A stretch of DNA of 64,000 bases from Penium margaritaceum. Lineage: Eukaryota; Streptophyta; Zygnematophyceae; Desmidiales; Peniaceae. Position 1 is the first letter of the stretch; each line of letters opens with the position of its first letter. A program made the translations under genes and the position numbers. The notes beneath the pieces are model-generated. The model was not told where the DNA came from and did not search any database. It worked only from the letters and a program-made list of their open reading frames with translations. The stretch is taken from positions 382,482 to 446,481 of the forward strand of contig SZWC01000082.1 of NCBI GenBank assembly GCA_023375785.1. Reading direction: 5' to 3'. This document shows, piece after piece, positions 1 to 13,800 of the stretch.

Positions 1-838
1 AGCATTCACAACCACTCGCAGTAACTCGCAACCACTCGCAACCACTCGCAACCACTCACAACCACTCGCAACCACTGGCAACCACTCGCACTTGCAACCA
101 CTCGGAACCACTCGCAGCCACTTGCAACCACTCGCAACCACTCGCAATCGCTTGCACCACTTGCAACCAATCGTAACCAATTGAAACCAATCGCAGGCAC
201 TTGCAACAACTCGCAACCACTCGCAACCACTTGCAACCACTCACAACCACTCGCAACCAATTGCAACCACTAGCAACAATTCACAACCACTCGCAACGAC
301 TCGCAACCGCTTGCCACCACTGGCAGCCACTCGCAACCATACACAACCACTCGCACCCACTTTCAACCACTCGCAACCACGCTAAACCACTCCCAACGTC
401 TAAAAAACCACTTGCAACCATTCCCAATCACTTGCAACCACTCGCAACCACTCGCAACCACTTGCAACCACTCGCAACCACGCTAAACCACTCCCAACGT
501 CTAAAAAACCACTTGCAACCATTCCCAATCACTTGCAACCACTCGCAACCACTCGCAACCACTCACAACCACTCGCAAGTATTTGTGACTACTCACGACC
601 ATTTGCAATGACTTGCAACCACTCGCAACCACTCGCAACCACTTGCAACCACTTGCAACCATTTGTAACCACTCACATCTAATCGCAACCACTCGCAACC
701 ACTCACAACCACTCGCAAACACTTACAACCACTCACAACAACTCGCAACCACTCGCAACCAATTGCAACCACTCACAACCACTCGCAACCACTCACAACT
801 CCTCGCAATCACTGGCAACCACTCGCACTTGCAACCAC
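1..838. repeat. Segmental duplication, copy 1 (partner 16,854-17,700)
   Basis: The decamer variants from base 1 match those from 16,854 in the same order. Shared features are the start AGCATTCACAACCACTCGCA, the short unit near 88, the CATACACAACC block near 335, the two GCTAAACCAC insertions at 381 and 482, and the short unit near 826. One extra decamer in the partner shifts the offset from 16,853 to about 16,863. Homology ends just after the second short unit, where the partner runs into the 40-bp HOR. Copy 1 starts at the window edge, so its true left end is unknown. Confidence 0.88.
361..562. repeat. 101-bp direct repeat with A-rich insertion
   Basis: Two copies (361-461 and 462-562) each carry GCTAAACCACTCCCAACGTC followed by a run of six A, at 381 and 482. 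The 101-bp spacing, one base off a multiple of ten, reflects the irregular unit inside. The same pair is preserved at 17,244 and 17,345, so the duplication predates the 16.85-kb-distant segmental copy. Confidence 0.85.
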
Positions 839-3380
839 AAGAAACCACTCGCAGCCACTTGCAACCACTAGCAACCACTCACAATCACTTGCACCACTCG
901 CAACCAGTCCTTACCAATTACAACCACTCCCAAGCACTTGTAACCACTCGCAACCACTCCTAACCGCTCGCAACCACTTGAAACCACTCTCAATCAATTG
1001 CAACCACTCGCAACCACTTGCAGCCACACACAACCACTCGCAACCATTCGCAACTGCTTGCCACCACTCGCAACCACTCGCAACCAATCACACCCACTCA
1101 CAACCACTCGGAACCACGCCAAACCACTGCCAACCTCTCACAACCACTTGCAACCACCCCCAACCACTCGCAACCACTCTCAACCACTCACGGCCACTCG
1201 CAACCACTCGCAACCACTTGCAAGCACTTGCAACCAATGGCAACAACTCGCAAACACTCACAACCATTCTCTACCACACGCAACCACTCGCAACCACTCG
1301 CAACCACTCGCAACCACTTGCAACTACTTGCAACCACTCACAACATCTTGCAACCACTTGCAACCACTGGCAACCACTCGCAACCACTTGCAACCACTGA
1401 CAACCACACGCAACCAGTGGCAACCACTCACACTTGCAACCAATCGGAACCACTGGCAGCCACTTGTAACCACTCGCAACCACTCGCAATCACTTGCACC
1501 AGTCGCAACCAATCGCAACCACTTGCAACTACTCGCAAGCACTTGCAACCACTCGCAATCACTCGTAACCACTCGCAACCACTTGCAACCACTCACAACC
1601 ACTCTCAACCACTCGCAACCACTTGCAACCACTCACAACCACTAGCAACCACTCGCAACCGCTTGCCATCAATCGCAACCACTCGCAACCATACGCAACT
1701 ACTCGCACCCACTCACAACCACTCGCATCCACACAAAACCACTCCCAACCTCTCACAACCACTTGCAACAACTCCCAACCACTGGCAACCACTCGCAACC
1801 ACTCCCAACCACTCGCAACTACTTACAACCACTTGCAAGCACTCACAACCACTCGCAACCACTCGCAACCAGTTGCAAGCACTCGCAACCACATCCAACT
1901 ACGCGCAACCACTAGCAACCCCTCGCAACCACTCGAAACCACTCGCAACCACTCACAATCACTTGCAATCACTCGTAACCACTTGCAACTACTTGCAACT
2001 ACTCGAAACATCTCACTACCACTTTCAACCACTCGCAACCACTCGCAACAACTCGAAACCACTCGTAACCACTTGCAACCACTCGAAACATCTCGCAACC
2101 ACTTGCCACCACTCGCAACCACTTGCAACCACTTGCAAGCACTCATAACCACTCGCGACAACTCGCAACCACTCGCGACTACTTGCAACCACTTGCAACC
2201 TCTTGCAACAACTCGCAACCAGTCACAACCCCTTGCAGCCAGTTGCAACCACAAACAACCACTCACAACCATTCGCAACCACTTGTAACCACTCGCAACC
2301 ACTCGCAACCACTCACAACCACTCGCAATCACTTGCAACCACTCGCAACCACTCGCAACCACTTCCAACCACTCACAACCACTCGCAACAACATGCAACC
2401 ACTTGCAACCACTCGCAGCCATGCGCAACCACATGTAACCACTCGCAACAACTCTCAACCATTTGCAACCACTCGTAATGAATCGCAACCACTCATAACC
2501 ACTCACAACCACTCCCAACTACTGGCAACCACTCGCAACCACTCGCAACCACTGACAACCACTCGCAACCGTTGGCAACCACTCGCACTTGCAACCACTC
2601 AAAACCACTCGCATCCACATGCAATCACTCCCAACCACTCGCAATCATTTGCATCACCTGCAACCAATCGCAGCCACTTACATCCACTCGCGAGCAATTG
2701 CAACCACTCGCAACCACTCATAACGATAGGCAGCCACTTGCAACCACTCACAACCACTCTTAACCACTCGCAACCACTTGCAACCACTCACAATAACTCG
2801 CAACCACTCGCAACCACTCACAACCACTTGCAATGATTCGTGACCACTCACAACCACTTGCAACGACTAGCAACCACTCACAACCACTTGCAAGGACTTG
2901 CAACCACTCGTAACCACTCGCAACCACCCGAAACAACTCGCAACCACTCCCAACCACTTGCAACCACTCGCAACCACTCGCAACAGCTCACAACCACTCG
3001 TAACATCTTGTAAGCACTTGCAACCACTTGCAACCACTATCAACAACTCGCAATCACTCGAAATCACTTGCAACCACTCACAACAACTTGCAACAACTTG
3101 CAACCACTTGCACCCACTCGCAACCACTCGCAACCACTCACAACCACTTGCAACCGCTTGCAACCACTCGCAACCACTCACAACCACTCACAACCACTTG
3201 CAAGCACTTGTATTCACTCCCAACAACTCACAACCAATCACAACCACTTGCAACCCCTCGCAACCACTCGAACAAATCGTAACCACTCGCAACCACTCAC
3301 AACCACTTGCAACCACTCATAACCACTTACAATCACTCGCAACCACTCGCAACCACTCGCAACCACTTGCAATCACTTGC

Positions 3381-3740
3381 AACTATCTGCAAGCACTTGC
3401 AAGCACTTGCAACCACTCGTAACCACTCACAAACACTTGCAACCACTGGAAATCACTAGCATCCACTCGCAACAACTCACAACCACTCGCAACCACTCGC
3501 AACCAATCGCAACCACTCGCAACCACTTGCAACCACTCGCAACCACTTGCAACCACTTGCAACTATCTGCAAGCACTTGCAAGCACTTGCAACCACTCGT
3601 AACCACTCACAAACACTTGCAACCACTGGAAATCACTAGCATCCACTCGCAACAACTCACAACCACTCGCAACCACTCGCAACCAATCGCAACCACTCGC
3701 AACCACTTGCAACCACTCACAACCACTTGCAACCACTTGC
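3381..3740. repeat. 180-bp tandem duplication (18 decamers)
   Basis: AACTATCTGC at 3,381 recurs at 3,561. The following variant series (two CAAGCACTTG units, CTGGAAATCACTAGCATCC, CAACAACTCA, CAACCAATCG) is repeated in the same order. The copies are almost identical until about 3,715, which implies a recent in-register duplication. Confidence 0.9.
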
Positions 3741-6700
3741 AACCAATCGCAACCACTCGCAACCACTCGCAACTACTCGCAACCATTCGCAACCACTCAC
3801 TACCACTTGTAACCACTTGCAAGCACTCTTAAACACTCGCAACCACTCACAACGACTCGCAACCACTCGCAACCACTGGCAACCACTCGCAACCACTTGC
3901 AACCACTCACAACCACTCACAACCACTCTCATCCACTTGCAACCACTCGTAACCACTCGCAACCAGTTGCAACAACTTGCAACCACTCACAACCACTTGC
4001 AACCACTGGCAACCACTCGCAACCACTGGCAACCACTAGCAACCACTCGCAACCATAACTACTCGCAACCACTCGCAACTACTTGCAACTACTTGGAACC
4101 ACTCGCAACCACTCGCAACCACTTGCAATCACTCACAACCGCTCGCAACCACCTGTTACCACTTGCAACCACTCGTAACCACTTGTAACAACTCGCAGCC
4201 ACTCGCAACCACTCATAACCACTTGCAACCACCTGCAACCACTCGCAGCCACTTGCAACCACTCGCAACTACTCGCAACCAATTGAAACCAATTGCAACC
4301 ACTTGCAACCACTCGCAACCACTCCCAACCACTCGCAACCACTCGCAACCACTTGCACCCACTCGCAACCACTCACAACCACTCGCAACCACTCGCAACC
4401 ACTCGCAACCACTCGCAACCACTCGCAACCATTCGCAACCATTCGTAACCACTCGCAACCGCTCGCAACTACTTGCAACCACTCGCCACGACTCGCAACC
4501 ATTTGTAACAACTCGCAACCACTTGCAACCATTCGCAACCACTTGCAACCACTCCCACCCACTCGCAACCATTTGCAACCACTCGCAACCACTCGCAACC
4601 ACTTGCAACCACTTGCAACCACTCGCTACCACTCGCAGCCACTTGAAACCACTCAAAACCACTAGCAACCACTTGCAACCACTCGCAACCACTTGCAACA
4701 ACTTGCAACCACTCGAAACCACTCAGAACCAATTGTAACCACTGGAAACCACTCACAACCACTTGCAACCACTTGCAACCACTCGCAACAACTTGCAACC
4801 ACTCGCAACCACTCGCAACAACTTGAAACCACTCGCAACCACTCACAACCACTTGCAACCACTTGCTCTTGCAACCACTTGGAACCACTCGCAGCCACCT
4901 GCAACCACTCGCAACCACTCGCAATCACTTGCACCACTTGCAACCAATCGCCACCACTTGCGACCACTTGCAAGCACTTGAAACCATTTGCAACCACTCG
5001 TAACCACTCGCAACCATTCGCAACAACTCACAACCACTCACAACCACTCGCAACCACTTGCTACGACTCGCAACCACTCACAACCATAAGCAACCACTCG
5101 CACCCACTCGCAACCACTTGCAACCACACAATACCACTCCCGACCTCTCACAACCACTTGCAACCACTCCTAACCTCTTGCAACCACTCGCAACCACTCG
5201 CAATCACTCACAACCACTTGCAAGCACTTGTGACCACTCACGACCACATGCAACTACTTGCAACCACTTGCAACCAGTCCTAACCTTTCACAGCCAGTCG
5301 CAACCACTTGCAACCACTTGCAACCAATTGCAATCACTTGGAACCACTCGTAACCACTCACAACCACTTGCAACCACTTGAACAACTCGCAACTACCCGC
5401 AACGACTTGCAACCACTCACAACCAATGGAAACCACTCGCAACCACTCGCAACCACTCACAACCACTTGCAACCACTCACAACACTTCGCAACCACTCGC
5501 AACCGCTCGCAACCACTCGCAACCACTCGCAACAACTCACAACCACTCCCAACCACTGGCAACCACTCGCACTTGCAGCCAGTCGGAACCACTCACAGCC
5601 ACTTGCAACCACTCGCAGCTAATCGCAATCAATTGCACCACTCGCAACCAATCATAACCACTTGCAACCACTCGCAAGCCGTTGTAACCACTCGCAACCA
5701 CTCGTCACAACATGCAACCACTTGCAACCACTCACAACCACTCGGAACCACTCGCAACCACTTGCAACCACTCACAACCACTCCTAACCACTCGCAACCG
5801 CTTGCAACCACTCGCAACCACTCCTATCCGTACACAACCACTCGCACCCACTCACAACCACTTGCAACCAAACAAAACCACTCCAACCCTTGCAACCACT
5901 TGCAACCACTCCCAACCTCTCACAACCACTCGCAACCACTAGCAGGCACTCATGACTACTCACAACCACTTGCAACCACTCGCAACCACTCGCAACCACT
6001 CGCAACCATGCACAACCACTCACAACAACATGCAACCAATCAGAACCACTCGAACCAATCCTAACTACTCGCAACCACTCACAACCACTTACAACCACTC
6101 GCAACCAGTTGCAACCACTCGCAACCACTTGCAATCACTTGCAACCACTTGCAACCACTTGCAAGCACTTCCAACCACTTGTAACCTCTCACAAACACTT
6201 GCAACCACTCCCAATCACTTGCATCCACTCGCAACCACTCCAACCACTCGCAACCACTCACAACCTCTTGCAACCACTCCCCACCACTTGTAACCACTTG
6301 CAACCATTTGAAACCACTTGCAACCACTCACAACTACTCGCAACCACTCGCAGCCATTTGCAACCACTCGCAACCACTTGTAACCACTTGCAAGCACTCT
6401 CAACCACACGCGACCACTAACAACCTCTCGCAACCACTCGCAACCAATCGCAACAACTCGCAACCACTCGCAACAACTCACAACCACTCGCAACCACTTG
6501 CAACCACTCGTAACCACTCACAACCAGTAGCAACTACTTGCAACCACTCACAACCACTTGTAACCACTGGCAACCACTCGCAACAACTGGCAACTACTAG
6601 CAACCACTCGCAACCACTCGCAGCCACTCGCAACCACTCGTAACCACTCGCAACAACTTGCAACAACTCGCAATCACTCGCAACCACTCCCAACCACAAG

Positions 6701-9700
6701 CAACCACTTGTAACCACTCCTAACTACTCGGAACCACTCGCAACTACTCGCAACCACTTTCAATCACTCACAACCACTCGCAACCATTTGTAACCACTCG
6801 CAGCCACTTGTAATCACTTAGAACAACTCGTAACCATTCGCAACCACTTACAACCACTCGCAACCAACTGCAACCACTCGCAAGCACTGGGAACCAGTCA
6901 CCACCACTCGCAACCAATTAAAACCAATTGCAACCACTCGCAACCACTTGCAACCACTCGCAACCAATTGAGACCAATCGCTACCACTCGCAACCACTCG
7001 CAACCACTCCCAACCACTCGCAACCACTTGTAATTACTCGCAACTACTCGCAACCACTCGCAACCACTCGCAACACCTCGCAACCACTCGCACCTAATCG
7101 CAACCACTCACAGCCACTCGCAACTACTCGCACCCAGTCACAGCCACTCGCAACCACTTGTAATCACTCGCAACCACTCGCAACCACTTGCAACTATTCG
7201 CAACCACTCGCAACCACTCAGAACCAGTTGTAGCCACTCCCACACACTCACAACCACTCACAACCACTCGCAACCACTTGCAACCACTTGCACCCACTCG
7301 CAATCACGTACAACAACTCTTAACCACTCGCAACCACTTGCAACCACTTGCAACCACTCGCAACCACTTGCAACCACTCGGAACCACTCCCAACCACTCG
7401 CAACCACTTGCAACCACACACAACAACTCGCAACCACTCGCAACCACTCGCAGCCACTCGCAACCACTCACAACCAATTTTAACCACTCGTAACCACTCA
7501 CAACCACCTGCAACCACTTGCAACCACTCGCAAAAACTCGCAACCACTCACAACCACTTGCAACCACTGGCAACCACTCGCACTTGAAACCAGTTGGAAC
7601 CACTTGCAGCAACTTGCAACCACTCGCAACCACTCGGAGTCACTTGCACCACTCACAACCAATCGCCACCACTTGCAACCACTTGCAAGCACTTGCAACC
7701 ACTCGCAACCACTCGTAGTCACTCGCAACCACTCGCAACCACTCACAACTCTTTGCAACAACTCGCAACCACTTGCCACCACTCGCAACCACTCACAACC
7801 ATACGCAACCACTCGCACCCACTTGCAAGCACTCGCAACCACTCCCAACCTCTGACAGCCAGTTGCTAGCTCACCCAACCACTTGCAACCACTCGCAACC
7901 ACTCGCAGCCACTCACAACCACTGGCAAGCACTCGCAAGCACTCGTGACCATTCTCGACCACTTGCAACCACTCGCAACCATTTGCAACCACTCGTAACC
8001 ACTCTCAACCACTCGCAACCACTCACAACCACTTGTAACCACTTGAAATCACTTCCATCCACTCACAACCACCCACTACCACTCGCAACAATCTGCAACC
8101 ACTCGCAACCACTCGCAACCACTTGCAACCACTCACAACCACTCACAACCACTCACAACCACTTGCCACCACTCACAACAACTCGTGAATACTCACAACC
8201 ACTTGCAACCACTTGCAAGCACTCGCAACCACTCACAACCACTTGCAACTACTGGCAACCAATCGCACTTGCAACGACTCGGAACCACTTGCAGCCACTT
8301 GCAATGCAATCACTCGTAACCCCTCGCAATCACTTGCACCACTCACAACCAAACGCAAGCACTTGCAACCACTCGCAACGACTTGTAACCACTCGCAATC
8401 ACTTGCAACCACTCACAACCACTTACAACCACTCGCAACCACTTGCAACCACTCACAACCACTCGCAACCACTCGCAACTTCTTGCCACAATTCGCAACC
8501 ACTCGCAGTCATATGCAACCACTCGCACCCACTCACAATCACTCACAACCACACAAAACCACTCCCAACCCCTCACAATCACTTGCAACCACTCCCAACC
8601 ACTTGCAAGCACTCGCAAACACTCACAGCGACTCACAACCACTCGCAACCACTGACAACCACTCGAATCCACTAGCAATCACTCGCATTCACTCGAAACC
8701 ACTCGCAATCACTTGCAACCACTTGCAACCAATCGCAACCACTTGGAATAACTCAGAACCACTCGCAACAACTCGCAACCACTTGCAACCACTCGCAAAC
8801 ATGCGCAACCACTTGTAACCACTCGCAACAATTTGCAACCATTTCCAACCACTCACCACCACTCACAACCACTCACACCCGATCACAACCACTTGCAACC
8901 ACTCGCAACCACTCATGACAACTTGCAACCACTGGTTACCTCTTGCAACCACTTCCAACTACTTGCAACCACTCGCAACCACTCGCAGCCACTCACAACC
9001 ACTTGCAACCATTCGCAACCAATTGCGACCACTCGCAACCACTCACAACCACTCACAACCACTCGCATTGACTGGCAACGACTCGCACTTCCAAACTCTC
9101 AGAACCACTCGCAGCTACTTGCAACCAGTTGCAACCACTCGCAATCAATTGCAACATCCGCAACCAATCGCAACAGCTTACAACCACTCGCAAGCACTTG
9201 CAACCACTTACAACCACTCGTAACCACTCGCAACCACTTGCAACCACTCACAATTACTCACAACCACTCGCAACCACTTGCAACCACTCACAACCGATTT
9301 CAACCATTCGCAACCGCTTGCCACCACTCGCAACCACTCGCAACCATACGCCACCACTTGCACCCACTCACAACCACTCGCAACCACACAAAACCGCTCC
9401 CAACCTCTTACAACCACTTGCAACCACTCCCAACCACTTGAAACCATTTGCAACCACTTGCAACCACTTGCAACCACTTGCAACCACTCGCAACCACTCA
9501 CAACCACTCCCAACCAATTGCAAGCAATCACAACCACTCGCAACCACTCACAACCACTCGCAGCCACTCACAACCACTCACAACCACTCGCAAGCACTCG
9601 CAAGCACTCGGTAATACTCGCGACCACTTGCAACCACTCGCAACCACTCGCAGCCACTCGCAACCGCTTGCAACCACTTGAAAGCACTCGCAACCACTCG

Positions 9701-9840
9701 AAACTACTCGTAACCACTTACAACCACTTACAAGCACTCACAACCACTCGCAATCACTCGCAACCACTCGCAACCACACCCAACCACACGCAACCACTCG
9801 CAACCACTCACAAACACTCGCAACCACTAGCAACCACTCG

Positions 9841-11060
9841 CAACCACTCGCAACCACTCGCAGCCACTCGCAACCGCTTGCAACCACTTGCAACCACTCG
9901 CAACCACTCGCAGCCACTCGCAACCGCTTGCAACCACTTGCAACCACTCGCAACCACTCGCAGCCACTCGCAACCGCTTGCAACCACTTGCAACCACTCG
10001 CAACCACTCGCAGCCACTCGCAACCGCTTGCAACCACTTGCAACCACTCGCAACCACTCGCAGCCACTCGCAACCGCTTGCAACCACTTGCAACCACTCG
10101 CAACCACTCGCAGCCACTCGCAACCGCTTGCAACCACTTGCAACCACTCGCAACCACTCGCAGCCACTCGCAACCGCTTGCAACCACTTGCAACCACTCG
10201 CAACCACTCGCAGCCACTCGCAACCGCTTGCAACCACTTGCAACCACTCGCAACCACTCGCAGCCACTCGCAACCGCTTGCAACCACTTGCAACCACTCG
10301 CAACCACTCGCAGCCACTCGCAACCGCTTGCAACCACTTGCAACCACTCGCAACCACTCGCAGCCACTCGCAACCGCTTGCAACCACTTGCAACCACTCG
10401 CAACCACTCGCAGCCACTCGCAACCGCTTGCAACCACTTGCAACCACTCGCAACCACTCGCAGCCACTCGCAACCGCTTGCAACCACTTGCAACCACTCG
10501 CAACCACTCGCAGCCACTCGCAACCGCTTGCAACCACTTGCAACCACTCGCAACCACTCGCAGCCACTCGCAACCGCTTGCAACCACTTGCAACCACTCG
10601 CAACCACTCGCAGCCACTCGCAACCGCTTGCAACCACTTGCAACCACTCGCAACCACTCGCAGCCACTCGCAACCGCTTGCAACCACTTGCAACCACTCG
10701 CAACCACTCGCAGCCACTCGCAACCGCTTGCAACCACTTGCAACCACTCGCAACCACTCGCAGCCACTCGCAACCGCTTGCAACCACTTGCAACCACTCG
10801 CAACCACTCGCAGCCACTCGCAACCGCTTGCAACCACTTGCAACCACTCGCAACCACTCGCAGCCACTCGCAACCGCTTGCAACCACTTGCAACCACTCG
10901 CAACCACTCGCAGCCACTCGCAACCGCTTGCAACCACTTGCAACCACTCGCAACCACTCGCAGCCACTCGCAACCGCTTGCAACCACTTGCAACCACTCG
11001 CAACCACTCGCAGCCACTCGCAACCGCTTGCAACCACTTGCAACCACTCGCAACCACTCG
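9841..11060. repeat. 50-bp higher-order repeat, about 24 copies
   Basis: Five decamers form the unit: CAACCACTCG twice, CAGCCACTCG, CAACCGCTTG, CAACCACTTG. CAGCCACTCG recurs every 50 bp from 9,861 to 11,011, which is 24 occurrences, and I see no mismatch between copies. A single related unit lies just upstream at 9,651-9,680 (CAGCCACTCG, CAACCGCTTG, CAACCACTTG) and is a likely seed. Perfect identity against the divergent flanks means either recent amplification or an assembly effect. A plus-strand open frame of 824 codons (9,278-11,752) spans it and is treated as spurious. Confidence 0.96.
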
Positions 11061-11460
11061 CAACCACTCACAACCACCCGCAACCACTCGCAACCACTCG
11101 CAACCACTTGCAAACACTCGCAACCACTCGCAACAACTCGCAACCACTCGCAACCACTCCCAACCACTCACAATCACTTGCAACCACTTTCAACCACTCG
11201 CAACAACTCGCAACCACTCGCAACCACCCCCGGCAACTCGCAACCACTCCCAACCGTTCCAAACCATCCGCAACAACTCGCAACAGCACACAAGCACTCG
11301 CAACCACTCGAAACTACTCGCAACCACTTGCTACCACTCGTAACCACTCGCAACCACTCGCAACCACTCCCGACAACTTGCAACAACTCGCGACTAATTG
11401 CAACAACTTCCAACCTCTCGCAACCACTCCCAACCACTCCAAACCACTCCAAACCTTTGC
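11041..11460. repeat. Interspersed homologous block, copy 1 (partner 14,750-15,120)
   Basis: Downstream of the 50-bp array is an irregular stretch with CAACCACCCCCGGCAACTCG, CCAACCGTTCC, CTTGCTACCACTCG, CACTCCCGACAACTTG and CGCGACTA. The same landmarks occur in the same order from 14,750 at an offset of about 3.67-3.69 kb. It is a diverged duplicate and contains nothing but decamer-derived sequence. Confidence 0.7.
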
Positions 11461-13194
11461 AACCACTCGCAACCACTCACAACCACTCGCAACCACTTGC
11501 AGCCACTCACAACCACTCGCAACCACTCACAACCACTCGCAACCACTCGCAATGACTCCCAACCACTTGCAACCACTTGCAACCACTCCCAATCACCCGC
11601 AACCACTTGTAACCACTCGTAAGCACTTGCAACAACTCGCAACCACTCGCAGCAACTCGCAACCACTTGCAACCATTGGCAACCATGCGCAACCACTCGC
11701 AACCACTTGCAGCAACTCGAAACCACTTGCAACAACTCACAACCACTCATAACCACTGGCAACCACTTACAACCACTTGCAACTACTCGCAACCACTCGT
11801 GACCACTCGCAACCACTCCCAAGCACTCGCAACCACTCGCAACCACTCGCAACCACTCGCAACCACTCGCAACCACTTCCAACCACTCGCAACCAATCGA
11901 AACCACTCCCAACCACTTCTAACCACTCGCAAGCACTCGCAACCACTTAAACCCACTCGCAACCACTCGCAACCACTTGCAAGGACTCGCAACCACTTGC
12001 AACCACTCGCAACCACTTGCAACCACTCATAACCACTTGCAGCCACTCGCAACCACTTGAAACCACTAGCAACCACTCGCAACCACTCACAACTAGTCGC
12101 AACCACTTGCAACCACTCGCAACGACCCACAACCACTCACAACCACTCCCAAGAACTTGCAACCACTCGCAACCTCTCACAACCACTCATAACCACTTGC
12201 AACCACTCGCAACCACTCGAACCAACTGTAACCAATCGCAACCACGCACAATCACTTGCAACCACTCACAATCATATGCGACCACTCGCAACCACTCGCA
12301 AGTACTCACAACCAGTCACAACCACTTACAACCACTCGCAACCACTCGCAAAACCTTGCAACCACTTGCAACCACTTACAACCACTTACAACCACTTGCA
12401 ACCACTCGCAACCACTTGCAACTACTCACAACCACTCTCAACCACTCGCAACTACTCGCAACCACTCGCAACCATTTGCAACCACTCGCAATGGCTCGCA
12501 ATCACTTACAACCACTCGCAACAACTTGCAACCACTCGCAACAACTCGCAACCACATCACAACCACTCACAACCACTTGCAAAGACTCACAACCACTCGC
12601 AACCACTTGCAACCACTTGCAGCCACCAGCAACCACTTGCAACTACTCACAACCATTGGCAACCACCTACAACCACTTGCAATGACTCGCAATAACTCGC
12701 AACCACTCGCAACCACTCAAACCTACTCACACCCACTCGCAACCACTTGCACCCACTCATAACCACTGGCAGCCATTCGCAACCACTCACAACCACTCGC
12801 AATCACTCACATCCACTCGCAATAACTCGCAACCCCTCGCAACCACTCCCAACCATTCGCAACCACTCCCAACCACTTACAACAACTTGCAACCACCCGC
12901 AACCACTCGCAAACACAAAACACCCCTCGCAACCACTTGCAACCACTCGCAACCACTCTTGCAACCACTCGCAACCACGCGGATCTACTGGCAATCACTT
13001 GCAACCGCTTGCGACCACTCGCAGCCGCTCGCAGCCACTCGTATCAACTCGTAACCACTCCCAACCACACACAACCACTTGAAACCACTTGCAACTACTG
13101 GTAACCACTCACAACCACTCGAAACCAATCGCAACCACTCCCAACCACATGCAACCACTCGCAACCACTTGCAACCACTCACAACCACTCGCAA

Positions 13195-13316
13195 CCAATC
13201 CCAAACACTGGCAACTACTCCCAGCTACTCGCAACCACTCGCTCCCATTCGCAACCACTTACAACCACTCGCAACCACTCACAATCACTCGCAAACAACT
13301 CGCAACCACTTCCAGC
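13195..13316. repeat. Recurrent cassette (module B), copy 1
   Basis: A stretch of about 120 bp with landmarks CCAAACACT, CTCCCAGC, CTCGCTCCCATTCG and the 11-bp unit CAAACAACTCG. The landmark order recurs near 21.2 kb, 23.2 kb and 25.7 kb. It is decamer-derived but has an over-long unit that shifts phase by one base. Confidence 0.65.
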
Positions 13317-13390
13317 CACAACCACTCGCAACCACTCACAACCACTCACAACCACTCGAAACCACTGGCAATCACTCGCAACTACTCGCA

Positions 13391-13800
13391 AGCACTCGCA
13401 ACCACTCGCAACCACTCGCAACCAATCCCAACCACTCGCAATCACTTTCAACCACTGGCAATCACTTGCAACCACTCGCAATCACTTGCAACCACTTGCA
13501 ACCACTCACAACCATTCGCAACCACTCTCAACCACTCGCAACCACTCGCAACCACTTGCAACCACTTGCAACCACTCACAACCATTCGCAACCACTCTCA
13601 ACCACTCGCAACCACTCGCAACCACTCGCAAGCACTCGCAACCACTCGCAACCACTCGCAACCAATCCCAACCACTCGCAATCACTTTCAACCACTGGCA
13701 ATCACTTGCAACCACTCGCAATCACTTGCAACCACTTGCAACCACTCACAACCATTCGCAGCCACTCTCAACCACTCGTAACCACTCGCAACCACTCGCA
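13391..13800. repeat. 240-bp tandem duplication (24 decamers)
   Basis: AGCACTCGCA followed by CCAATCCCAACC and CACTTTCAACCACTGGCAA starts at 13,391 and again at 13,631. The second copy diverges after about 13,800. Within the first copy there is a further 60-bp repetition around 13,500-13,620 (CACAACCATTCGCAACC). Confidence 0.88.

Larger units (their letters stand above)
60..9400. repeat. Recurrent ~0.7-kb decamer module (module A), cluster 1
   Basis: The same series of variant units recurs. It opens with a 6-bp short unit (CTCGCACTTGCAACC or derivative) near 88, 826, 1,428, 2,585, 4,865, 5,568, 7,578, 8,265 and 9,085. It is followed about 70 bp later by a 9-bp unit (CTTGCACCACTCGC type). About 200-270 bp after the start comes a CCATACGCAACC-like block (near 335, 1,690, 5,085, 5,825, 7,800, 8,510, 9,345). 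Gaps between starts are often 600-820 bp and otherwise longer, as if modules were lost or masked. This shows an older higher-order period above the 10-bp unit. Positions were read by eye, so individual module limits are approximate. Confidence 0.75.

Noticed and set aside
9278-11752. 824-codon plus-strand open frame rich in Gln, Pro, Thr, Asn, His
   Set aside because: It is the translation of the decamer array and 50-bp HOR. The same peptide cycle appears in the other frames, long frames of equal merit lie on the minus strand, and there is no codon bias, start context, domain or splice signal.
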